A DNA stretch of 64,000 bases from Porites lobata (Eukaryota > Cnidaria > Anthozoa > Scleractinia > Poritidae). A model generated the notes under the pieces. It did not search any database. It was given only the letters and a program-made list of their open reading frames with translations, and was not told where the DNA came from. Positions 1 to 12,100 of the stretch are shown piece by piece. Position numbers and translations under genes: made by a program. Position 1 is the stretch's first letter. Each line of letters starts with the position of its first letter. The DNA is taken from positions 613,501 through 677,500 of the forward strand of contig CALNXK010000041.1 of the NCBI GenBank assembly GCA_942486035.1. Reading direction: 5' to 3'.

Positions 1-2996
1 GATTAACTTTGGTGTTTCACCTTGAGGGGAGAGCGGCTGGAAAGCAAGTCCCTAAGGGAGACGCCTGTTTTAAAATCCATGAGAGGGGCTCTTAAGTTGA
101 AGGGCTGGCCTAAACGAATGTTTGCCGGAAGAACAGGCGTAATAAAATAAAAGGAACTATAGATGAAAACTCTATCTGAGGAGGTCAAAATAAATCGACT
201 TCACTTTTGCTTCAGTAAGAGTACTAGAGAGTCGAAATTTAAACGATGGTATAGAGCGGGCAATACTGCACCAAAAGCAAGTGGGACAATGCTTAGCAAT
301 CCTACTACAGCATTGCACGATAGCGGTATGAGGGTCACTGTAGTTAAAGTGCGACGGTGATGCTGCGTAAACTTTGCTATCTATCTGACAATTTTCAGTA
401 CAGTTTGGTACATATTCAAATTTATAGTGCTGGTATATACCGAGTACCCAGGCCTTTACTGCGTATGAATCACTTAACGGATCTTATTCTGCGTTTTTAG
501 TCGTGTACATCTGATGAATGCAGAAACACGAAGGCGCATGTATCAGGTGTTAGGCGTCATTCTCTTTGAGAAAGACACTGTTACGCAAAAAAGGTATTCC
601 ATGTTTACGGAACAAAAATGTCTCAAGTGGATCGACAAGTAAGGAAGAAGAGAGGGAGCACTCATCAAGACCTGGAGATGAGTGGCTCTTGAAAACGGTT
701 TCTCAGCTCCGGCGTGGGCCTCAATTGCTCTTGGCGGTGTTCGGCCTTTTGGTCGGCCCAGGGTCCCTCCCCTAGTTTCGCCAATGAAAGTTACAGCGCC
801 GTGAATAGCATCTACGCCAGACTGCGTTTGAGACTGGTTTGGAGCTTATTTATTAGTTTTCGATGAGGATATTCGTTCTGAAATGGTTAGCCGATTTCCC
901 ATTACATTCATAGTTACTTCTTGTTTCATCTTCTCCAGCGAGTCATTTTGTTCAAGTTTCTAGATCTAAATGGTATTTGTTATGAACTGAAAGAGAATAT
1001 AGTTTTCAATTGAATATTTTTGCTTGTAATCAAATCTTTGATATTGCTTACAGTTTTATATACAATAAATACAATATATGTGCATGAAATAAAATGAAAT
1101 ATAAAAGGTAAGATATGTTGCGTGCAAAAATGAACTAAAGAAAAATGAGAAAACAGGCTGGTAACAAAATACAAAACTAATTTCATTCTACGCATTCCAG
1201 CCGACACACCTGCCCGTCTTTCCCCCATGACGCTCTGGATAGATTATTCTTATTGAATGACTGCGCTTCTGTGGCTCCCATGCATAATTGACATTCAGAT
1301 ACTAAACTCCCATTTACTAACAGTGCAACTAGTAAGCCTATTAGGTGAGGTTTCTAGGTTTTTCTCAAGAGGTGTTTTGCTTTTCATAGTCGCAAAAGAA
1401 ACCCTGGATAGCAAGTATGTCTGTCTCCTGAAAAACGTCCTGATTCTACTTATTCTGTTGATGATCGGCGAGATCACTGATTTATGGAACATATGACCCT
1501 TCATCAACTCCCGATTATGGCCAGGTAACAATATTAGCTCTTTCTCCTGGTTCCTCTAATTGCAGTGCAACACATCGAGGCGAATCCAGTCGAAGAACAA
1601 GTGGTCTTAATCTTGCCATCCTTGCAACATTTTTTAATCTTTTCACTTGCTGCGTCATTGTTCATAACTTCAGTGGTTTAACCGAAAAAACCGGGTCCGC
1701 AATACATCCAGAGTATCAAACCAACCACGAGGAATTCTTCTTGTCATAGTATTTGTCGCCAAACTGGGTTGGTAAATCAAAGAGACTGGAGAGGCTGGAC
1801 GTCAGAGACGGAAGCGTCTGCATCATGTTGTCATAATGAGTAAATAAAACCAGATTCTTTAATCAGCCTTGATTTTTCTCCTGTTTATGTGGTCTAAGTT
1901 TCATCTTATCCCACAGGCTTCTCCGTGGACCCTGATGAATTGATAACACTTCCGTTGGTATTAAAATTTTCAATATTGATGCAATTCATTTTTGTTTCAT
2001 TTCATGTTTTCAAATATTGCTTTGTCTTTCATTTTTTTTTGGTCAATATTAATCGCAATGAACTGACCAGCAGAGACGGATGCGGCGATGACAAGAGCTT
2101 CAATGTATCACCCGCGCATCTGGATTTTGAAGTCATGTAAGTCAGTTGTTTAGAGTCGTTGTTCAACTGTGCCCAAGCAGTCTCCTTGTACAACTACGGT
2201 GTTAGGAGGATCTGTTGTTACTGTATCTGAAGTCCAATGTGCGAGCAGTCGTGGTGGTCAAGTTGTACGTTACTACGTCAGTTTTCCATCGGTCTTCGTA
2301 AGCCGGATTGTTTAAGTACGTTATATATGTGTGTTATTGTATGTGCGGTGCGTCGCTTTGCAATTAGCTGCGTTAACCTGAGGCTAATTTCTTAACCATT
2401 ATATTAAGAACAAATCAGAAGATAAACTAAAACCGTTCGTAGCTAGGAGGGCGATTTCCCGCGCGTTATCGCTGGATCCATGTGGCCACAGGCAACCAAA
2501 AGGAGACTGGGCACGCAAAAGGTGACAGAGAAATTCAAAGATAAAGAAGAGGGGTTGCTACGTACTTTGCCTTTGCGCCATTTTTTTGTCAATGCCTTCT
2601 CTAACGGTATATGTTACTGATTGTAAACAGACCTCTCTGCGGTATAAACATTTCACGAATAATTTGCGAAACACTACTGACTTCCGTGAAGTGGGTTTGA
2701 AAAAATGCCACTCTAATTGACCTAAAGTTTATTTTTGAAAAAAAAAAGGAAAGCAAAAAAGGAGGGAAGAGTTTGAGAAGCTAAATAATGTATATGAAAG
2801 CCTGCCGTATTATATCTTTACAAATCGAAATAGGTTTTTAATAAACTAGGCGTTTCTAAACCTATACTTGCATTTTTCCGTCTCCTGACAAAATATTACA
2901 CTCAGAATAGTTTAGCAAAGCCTATCCATGCAAATAAGAAGCTCTAGGATAGACTGCGTAGCAAGGGCTTCCGCGCGAGTTCGTTTTTTTACTCAC
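1..2996. other. No confident gene; left flank of the kinesin
   Basis: I see no recognisable coding exon here on either strand. A weak plus-strand candidate exon lies at 2071-2136: it follows CCAG, is open, and ends at a perfect GTAAGT. The encoded peptide has no motif. A CCCACAG acceptor at 1916 could begin another small exon. If the kinesin continues in this stretch, its exons are too short or divergent for me to identify. Confidence 0.3.
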
Positions 2997-3053
2997 TTCA
3001 ACTTTCGAGAAAATAATAACTCTAGCACTGACTCTTTCGCTAGCTCTAAGAAA
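2997..3053 (-). CDS. Possible further kinesin exon (exon 19)
   Basis: A 57-base open segment follows a CACAG acceptor and precedes a good GTGAGT donor. It keeps the phase of kinesin exon 18, so it could add 19 residues (FLRASERVSARVIIFSKVE). It shows no motif and sits only 85 bases from exon 18. It may be a chance match. I found no convincing exon further left, so the tail and stop of the kinesin probably lie outside the window or in short exons I cannot recognise. Confidence 0.25.
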
Positions 3054-3138
3054 CTGTGACACTATGATTAATTCTGGAGAAGAGGAAACAAATAATCATC
3101 ATCTCAAAAGCGACCTGAAGAGAAGTGACATTGCTCAC

Positions 3139-6100
3139 CTTAACAGATGTAAGCTCGCATTGTAGCGTTTCTTTCTCTTGTTCTTTTGTTGCAAGCTCCT
3201 CTGTGAGCTTTTCATTACTTTCTACCAGGGTAGAAATTTCTGCTTGCAGTTTGTTGGAATTAAGGATGCTATCTTCCACGGATTCCTCTCCCTCGTTGTC
3301 ACATTCGCTGTTCCTCATGTTGTAGAGCTGAAACACTGAAGATAGATCATCTTCGAGATGTTCTTTACTCCTCTTTACTTCGCACAATCTACTGGAGGTT
3401 TCGCTGAGTGTTCCTTTCATCTTCTCAACTTCGCCTTGAAGAACATGAATTTGTTTCCGCAGTGCTTCGTTCTCGTCCTCCAAAACGTCTTTCTGCTTCT
3501 GAATACCATGACAACGTCTTGTAATGATGTAATTTTCCAGAACCAAGAGCGCGCTTTGAAGGGCCTTGTCTATAATCACGTGACTATGACAGTGATCTAG
3601 CAGAGCAAGAGTGTCGGCCTGGAATTGCAACTCTGTTGGCTTCTGAAAATCTGAAGAACAAAGTTATTATTAGCTTAGTGCCAGGAAAAGAGTATTTTCG
3701 CCCCGATATAGATGACATCTTCCCTAATATTTTTCTCTTTCTCTCTATCTCGTATAGATTTAGTCACATCACGTTTATTTACACAGCAATGACGATTTCC
3801 AAATTTTGCAATTTTAACAGGACCACCGCGTCGGCAGGGACACACCATTGCGGAAAATTTACTTTCCCACTAATACGTATCGTGACTTTAAATGTCCACC
3901 CGGGCTCTCTCTTTGAATGTAATGTTATTCATCTCCAAAACTACCCAAGAAAATCTCTGTTACCCAAGGTAACACTAGAATCAGGACTTGATCATAACAC
4001 TAGACAATTTATGATCCATTAGGTTCAATTTTTTAGTTTCTTAGGTTTCCTCTTCAAAACCCGTAAAAACCCTTTCAACAAATGCGTAACAAATCATTTC
4101 CAACTTTGTCTTTCCAACAACCGCCGCCACTTTCAACATCTGGGGACTTTGATGTAAAACTGTCATGTGCAATTTTACACACTTCATCTTTAATTAATAA
4201 TTGGGAAATAAAAGAAAAATCCTGAACAGGTTCCTTAAATACACTTACCGAAAGCAGAGTTTCTTTGCTCAATAAACTCTTGGATCTTTTTATAAATTTC
4301 TCTTCTCGTCGTGTTCGTCGGATGGCTACCTTGCTCTTCTTCATCATCAAATTCAAAGACCTTCTTCAGGAAATTCAAAGCTTCACCGTCAATGCTGTTT
4401 TTGAGAGTAATCAATTTGTCCCTTAATATGGAGTACTGGTCAATATCACAACGCCTTTCTTCATTGGATGGTATACGCTCCTCGTGCGACTCGTGGTCTT
4501 CGTTGACTTGGTTACATCGTGATGACGCAACCACCTTATCATCGTCTGTTTTGTTTGCCAAGTACAAAGAGAAGTCTTCAACTTTATGGAGGATTTTTTG
4601 CTCTTCCATTACGTCTTGCGATTCAGCCAAGAAATGCAGGCTTCCGCAGTTTTCGAACATTTCTTCACTCTTGGCATTCATCATGTTCAGATAACTTTTG
4701 AACAATTCCAGTAACAAATCCACATTTTGAAGAACTTTGTTTTTCGCTGCGACAGATTCATTGGGACTATCTTTTACGTCGCGGGAATTTAACGCCCTCT
4801 CAGGAGAAAGAAGAACCTCATTAAAGGAATGCTCCTTTAGAGCGTAAAACAGTTGCATTGAAGTTATGTCGATTAATAGAGCGCTTCTTGCTCTAAACAT
4901 GTCTTCCTGGAGTTTGTGTTTTACTGATGTAATCTCGCCTTTTTGTGTCTCATTGAGGGCTCTCTCTTCTTCTAAACGGGAGTTTAGACTTTCAATGTCG
5001 CTTTGGAGTCTTGATTCCTGTGACAAAGAATTAAAACGAGATCGTCAAAACTTTCTTTTTACTGTAGAAGTCAGGTAAACTACTGAACTTAATTGCTCGA
5101 AGGCCGATTAGCGCTAACCCAGGGCTAAATTTCAACCCGCGGAGTTCTTTTTCTTTTGTTCAAAAGCATTTACCCGTATAATTTCCTCTATTCTTTTTAG
5201 AGTGTCTAATCATCATACTGTAGATTCATATTTCAATTTAAATTTTGCACTAATCCTGGGTTATGTTAACCCTTCTGTGCATGTGAACAACCCAGCCCAG
5301 CTCAGACTCCTAACACCGGCCTATTCAGTAGAGGGGCTGTGTTACTGTTGTCTAGTTCCTTTTTGTTAACAATGCCAACAACGCATCGGTCGATATTCGT
5401 TATGGAACTTGAGAAATTACTCGTGCATGGCAAAATTACAGCTTTGTTTCAAACTGGAGTCATGTGTGCCAAGCATTATATATCAAACGCAACAAACAAA
5501 AAAACTGACTGTGAAAAACTGATAGGCTAACCGAGGTTTTCAGAAAGAAAAATCTCAATCCGTTTCAATCTTCTTCAAGTCTGTCCATCCGTGCCTATTT
5601 TTGTATTTGCTTTTGCCTTCTTTTGATGTTTTGAGCGGTTATTTTAAATTCAATGTTTCACTCAGTCAGGTGGCGTTCCCACTCGTCGCGGAATCTTTGA
5701 TAAATTTCTTAACACTGAGCTCTTTTTGATATTAAAACCTGAACAAAGAGGGGTCCAATAAAGTTACCTGATCTTCACAGAGACTTTTCACAGATGCTAT
5801 AACTTTGTCTGCTTCAGTCCTCGCGTTTGCTATTGTTGTCTCCGCCTCGTGTTTGATTCGTTCAATTCGATTCTCGAATGACTGCTTTAACTCTTCCAAA
5901 TCTTTCTCTGTAGGATGCAAATATAGATATGAAGATAAATAATACTGTAAGAAATCACCTCTCTTTGCTTGTACCATCAGCGAGTTAATTCGGACACAAT
6001 CCAAGTACTACTGATAAAGTTGCAGAAAGTCCGGTAAAAACTTAGCCACTATGGAAAAATCGAAATGTCGTTGAAGATGCGACGTTAAAGGTTTTTTTGT

Positions 6101-9100
6101 GGAGCTTCCACGAGTCAGAAATGTTGGACACTTTCCACCTCTTTTTACTGGAGCAACAAACGAACCTAAACTGATTTTACCTTTCATATTTACAATCTTG
6201 GACAGATCCTGGCTGAGCCTTTTGTAATCAACCTGAGAAAGAAACAACTCATAATCCTCACTGGATGGGTTTGCTCTGAAATAGTACGAAACTAGGATTT
6301 CTAGGTAACGGCCGAATATGAGGTAACCCTCATTGCAATTCACAATAATTGGGTATAAAAATGAACGTCATCTCACATAAGGAATCATCTACCATCTAAA
6401 AAACAAGTAATGCTCAGGTTAACGGAAATTAGTGGCCTCTCACCTCGACATTGATGTATGCAGTGTTGGTTATTTTCATGGCTCGGGAACCAAAAAATAG
6501 CGCGCTTTTCGTTTCACTCACATCACACATAGTTGGCGAAACACAAACCTGAAACAATGGCAAAGTATATATTTAATGATACAAAATTTCTACTTTCAAT
6601 TCATGTCAAACAAGCTAAAAGAATGCTTAAATGGTAGACAGGTGACACTGTAAGCCTGCAGAATTCCAAATCTTACCACGAGACTTGTTTTGCAGTTTCC
6701 ACCCAGACTTTCCTGAAGCAGCCTTGTGAGTGTGGAATTTCGAAATGGAACATGAGTCTTCTTTCCTTCAGCTAACGCTTGGATCACATTCCTTAGAAAA
6801 GAATTAAACACTAGTGTTACTATCGAGGTTTGGTTCATTCGGTCCTTTATTGTTGTTCTGGCAAGACTGTTTGACGACGACGAGAATCGATCAAAACTGA
6901 AAAATGTCTCACCCTAATTCTAGCAGAGATGAATTGATGTGTTGTGCTTCGCTGAGCCTTTCTCCTTCTGCATGAGTTTTCTTGAGTCGCTCACTGCCCG
7001 CCAAATCGCTCCTGTCGATTAATTTGAACATTTTTAAAAGTCGTGTTTCTTGTTTTTCCCTTGCTTTTTGTCAACTGAAAATAATTACTTTATTATAAAG
7101 TTGTTACAAAAAAGCTAAAATTCATGTTAAAATCCAAAAATGTGCTAGCTTTTCTGTCTCTTTTTATGGAAGGAATCAGTCTAGGATGCTATTTTTCTAC
7201 TGAAACCTTTTTGGTACTTAGCGAGCAGAGTAGGCGGATGAAACTCAGGCTACTTTGGCAGGTACAGTTAATTGTAAGACTTCAATATCTACTAAATCGA
7301 AATGTATGGTCCTTCTTAGAAATTTCAGTGTTTTAAATTCTTGCAAATGGAATAGGAAGTGTGTCCCAGGCTCGTCCTCCTTAAAATATCAAATTGTTTC
7401 CGACTATGACTAAAAGTAACGCGCTTTAAACTCAACATAATACTCACAAATATATCCGTCCTCGAATGAGCACATCATCGTTAAATGATACCATTTTTGC
7501 CAAAGAGTTACCCTCTGTAGAAGTGCCCTGAAATGCAAAAATAGTTTTAAAATGACACCATTTAATAGTAAGGATGCCATTTAATAGGTTTAATTAATGG
7601 TGTAATAAAAGTTCAATAACCCCCAACATCGTCACAAGGCTAAAAACATTATAGTGGAAACTTGAATATTGGGTATTGTTACTTTCATCTATAAATCCAA
7701 GTATATGGAAATCAGGTGATTTCTTATCAGCTAAGGTAGAATTATTTGCCTGAGCATCCCTCAGAACAAAAGGTGTTTCAAAACAGTGTCCTCAAATACT
7801 CTACTACCTCATCACTGACGTCATCTCTTGTATCATTTTCTGAAACCTGTTGAAAGAGAAACAGAAACGACGATTAAAACAAAATCAAAGTATTCTTTAT
7901 GAACAACTAGTGACAGGTCCGTAGCTGGTAGAGGCATCAACAAGGCTGTCGATTTGGTAAAAATGCTGAGGTTTGTTCTTAGCTTGTTTTGCTCTGGAGG
8001 ACTGAGTTTGGGCTAAAATTAAACGGATATATAGATGATTCACTGACACGTTGCTTTGGCTATTATTGGAGATCGAGAATTGGGTATTGGGTATTTGCGC
8101 ATACGAAACCTGCTATACAATGATTTGCTTGAGTGACCAGCAAACAAAAGATTCCTCATGCGCAATTCCCAATGCCCAAAGCAACCTCAATTGAATAAGC
8201 TATATATGAAAAAGAAATTTTTTCCCATGTCGTCTCGTTTACAATTTTCTTTTGAGTACATCTCTCACTGTCATATGGGCTTGTCTACCTTACCATGACG
8301 CATGATTTACTGAAAAAAAGGGAAAGTTTTAGATTCCGATTCCGGTTTGTATACTTTCTTAGGTCTTGGCAGGATATTTGCCGCTTAGAAGTTCAAATTA
8401 GAAAATAATGCATGTCTTCAAATTTGGATCCCGTTTCAGCAAAAAATGCATTCAAAATGAGGACTGGCCTCCGCACGTTCTAGAAATTTAAATAGGCCAA
8501 CTTCAATTCCTCGTTTAAGGGCCCTTAGTCCTGTTCTAAAGCCGTTTACGTGCGAATTCTTGAAAATGTCTTTAAGCTCATGACAGTGAAACTCTTTTGA
8601 AGAAGAGATACGGAAACAAAGAGACAATTATATACGAAAAAGTTTCTTGGGCTCAGGTGTTTGTTGTTTTTTTTTTTTCGATATCTTCTATTCATGATGT
8701 TTTTACCTCTGTTTTTGTGTCACCTCCAATTGCTTGTCCTTCTTTGAGATCTCTCGCCGCCTGACCTAAGGCTAAAGCACAAAGTTAAAGTTAGTTAACT
8801 GATGATAAGCAGGAAAGCCTGATTAAGTCAAAAATTCCTATTTATCATTGATTCTTAAGAATGCTAACTTTTTTGCAACCGTAAGGGTTTCATTCCTTCA
8901 AAAGGTGAACCTGCCTGACAATGGCTCTGATTAACGTCTATACCAGCACAGTACCCATTTATCAGGCTTGTTTGCATTAGTAGTGGATTCTACAGATCGT
9001 GAATTCAACACGGACGTACTAATAGACTGAATAGATGCTTACCAGGTTTGTTGAGTTGTTCTGTTTCTGCCAGTTTGTTTTTGTTTAGAGTCCTCTCAAT

Positions 9101-12100
9101 GGTCAATTGACAGACGGAGTGAGACCTGAGCATAAACGATGACAACAAAAAAATATCAACGGCTCAAACTTTGCTCTAATCGCGTCGAGAGGGCAGCACT
9201 TGAGTAAAATCAGCAAATTTTATAGTGCAGGCCCCGGATGTTCAAAACCTGAATAGCGTTATCCACCCGATAAATCGCTATCCAGCGGATAAGTATTAGG
9301 GAAACCAGTCGCGTTATCCAGTGGATAGAGATTTATCCAGTGGATAGTGCTATCCACCTTTTTAACAACTGGGGCCAGAAAACAATGGAAGGAAAACAAA
9401 GCCAGCATGGGTTGTTAGGAATTTAAGGTGATGCAAGATCTAACAGGCACTCAAACGTTTGAGTGAAAAGTCCGTTAACTCAACCACCCCCAATGCCGCT
9501 ATAGCCAAAGACTTCAAACTCTTGTTTTCTCTTTTTTGTTTAGCCAACACGGTGAACTTTAACTGAAATAATCACATGTAAAAAAGGCCATTTCTTACCT
9601 GCTGGAATTTCTGTTCATTTTGGTTTCAGCAAAAATAAGCCTTTTCTTTCCTACTGCCAAAAGACTGGACACTTCTGAAGGACTTCGGACAACGAACTCA
9701 GAAAGGTTTTCTACATAAACACCTTTGGATTAACGAAAAGCGGGGATTAAAAAAGAGTAGCCAGTGACAGTGACAGTGGGTTAGGAAAACTTTTCACTAA
9801 CTGTGGCCTTAATTGCTAGTTATATGCGGATTCCGTTATTTGAGATTTAGTAACTTGTAACGTCCTCACAAATTATCACTGAACAATTTAATTTGTTTCT
9901 CTGTTTTTCTATTTCCATCTTTAAAGGACGCGAACACGAGACGCACACCATTACGCAACCGCAACATGTCAGGTTTTGCTCTCCGCACGCCGTACGTATG
10001 TCATGGTCCGTACTTCTCCCGTACGCCGTACATTAAGTTTTTGCCCAAGTATACCGTATCCCTATAATCTTTCACTTTATTATCCCGTAGTTTAGTAACC
10101 CCTAATGAGAGCCTCACCTGCACATAAAGTCAAGTATAGGTAACATAAATGTCCTCACCTTTTACAAGGTGTTCTCTGAGACTTAACTCAATTTTGCTAG
10201 TAGAGTTAAGTAAGTCGTAAATCTTCTCTTGGTAGATTTGTAAATATGACATAGTCACCTGGAAAGAAACATTGATACAGATGGTTGTCTCCATATAGGC
10301 ACAATCCTTAATGAACCTCTTTGTTAGAGGAGCAAGGATGGCAAGGGCCGGGAAAGCACAGGCCTCCCAACAAAGTTGCCCGGGTTCGAATCCCTGCGTC
10401 GACGTCTTTTTTGGGTTTATAGTGTGTTGTTGGTTCCGGGGACTCCCATTTTCCCCTCTCCCCAAAAAACAAAATTTACAAATTCCAATTCGACCAGGAA
10501 TGGAAAACGAAGAACCGCTAAGTGGATGGACCACATTTTTTGTTTTAAATTTTATATATTTCATTTATTTACAACATACATGGATTCGGGTACGAGTAAA
10601 CTTAATTGTTTAGGGGAAGGGCATTTATGACATATATTCAAGTACTAATAATGGGCTCTGGTTCAAAACGATCAATACTTATTCAAAAGTAGGTTGAGTT
10701 TGATCGTCCGGGTGAACGTAGTCCTGAATTGGACTGTTGTTGTTGACAGTGACTGACGTTTCGACAACCTGTGCGGTATAGTCTTCTTCAGAGTGAAAGT
10801 GAGTTGTACCACGTCAGTTGATGGTATTATACTCTGGTTATTGACCTGATTGGTCAATTACGTCGCGATGTTATTGGTCATCTGTCAGTTATGCCGTGAT
10901 GTTATTGGCTATGAAGGCTCGTAATCAGTAATTGGTGCGTTTTGATCCGCCTATTGTCACAGTCAAATTGTCAGTTGTCCGGTCGTTCTCTTGTAGTTAG
11001 TTTTGCTTGATTTCGTCAATACGTCGTTTGTACGGTGCCGGTAACTGTTGACTACGATTCAGATTCATACTTATAATTATTCAATTGCTCCATTCCTAAA
11101 ATGTGCTAAAAGCCTATACACTCTTCCTAAATGACATACGGTACGTCTTAAGAGCGCGGTTTGATTGATAAAAAGGTTTTCTTCTAAGTTTCCAGTCAGT
11201 AACGATAGAATTCACACAAATTGCATGCACTACCAAGGGGCGAAGCTTTTGGAAGAAGCAAGAACACATGGTTGCAATAGACTGTACCTTGTAATCATGG
11301 CGTTCATCCTGTGTGATTCTTTTGAAACATCTTTCAATAACTCCTGCTGTGATGCCGTCTGGTGCCATCAGCGTATGTGTCTTACCTAGTAATGAAAGGC
11401 AGTTGTGATCATAAAAAGCGGAAAAAAAGTATCTTCGTTTGAAGGTTAGAGGAAAGGTTGCGGGTGGATTTAGGTGCCTCTAATCATTGTCAAAAGGGGG
11501 AGGGGGTTGGAGCAATTACCAGTTAAATTTCGCTCCCTTGAAGTTCTTTCCTGGATTATCTGTCGTACACGAGAAGTTTTAACTCAACGAACGAATAAAT
11601 ACATTTCCTGAAACAATAAATTCAACTCTATGTAAGGCTAACGGGCATTGCTAGGACAGTCGGCGTCACTACAAAAAATACTACGTGCCCGAAAGATGTT
11701 TCCTTAGCTAATATACGCAGAAAGAAAAAGACTGAAAAACGGCAAAAACCAACTCTAAGCTCTCGTTTCGCCTGGTGACAGACCATGTGGGGGGGGACCC
11801 TCTATTATGGAAATGACGAAATGCTCGCCGTCTCGCGGTTTTGCGTTGAGAAATAACTAAATTAAAAAGAAAAATGCCCGGGTCATCATGCAATGTTGAA
11901 ATAGCCTCATTAAGCTTAAGCCACAACCAGATTGGTCTCCTTTTGAGCGTTTTATTGTAGTTTTCTGACAAGCATCCCTGCCATTTTTATACGAGAGAGT
12001 AAGAGATAGTCGTAAGAGAGATTTGAATAGTAAATAGTCCATTTCCGAGTTCCAAAAACTCTCACTTTCAGATAGAAGTAAGCGTAAAACGTATCTCAAG

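Noticed and set aside
8281..8330. Possible extra kinesin exon after a TTTTTTTCAG acceptor
   Set aside because: In the required phase it begins with a stop codon, and exons 9 and 10 already join in phase without it.
10383..10393. tRNA gene at the B box
   Set aside because: The B box is perfect, but no cloverleaf can be folded around it and the downstream body is that of a SINE.
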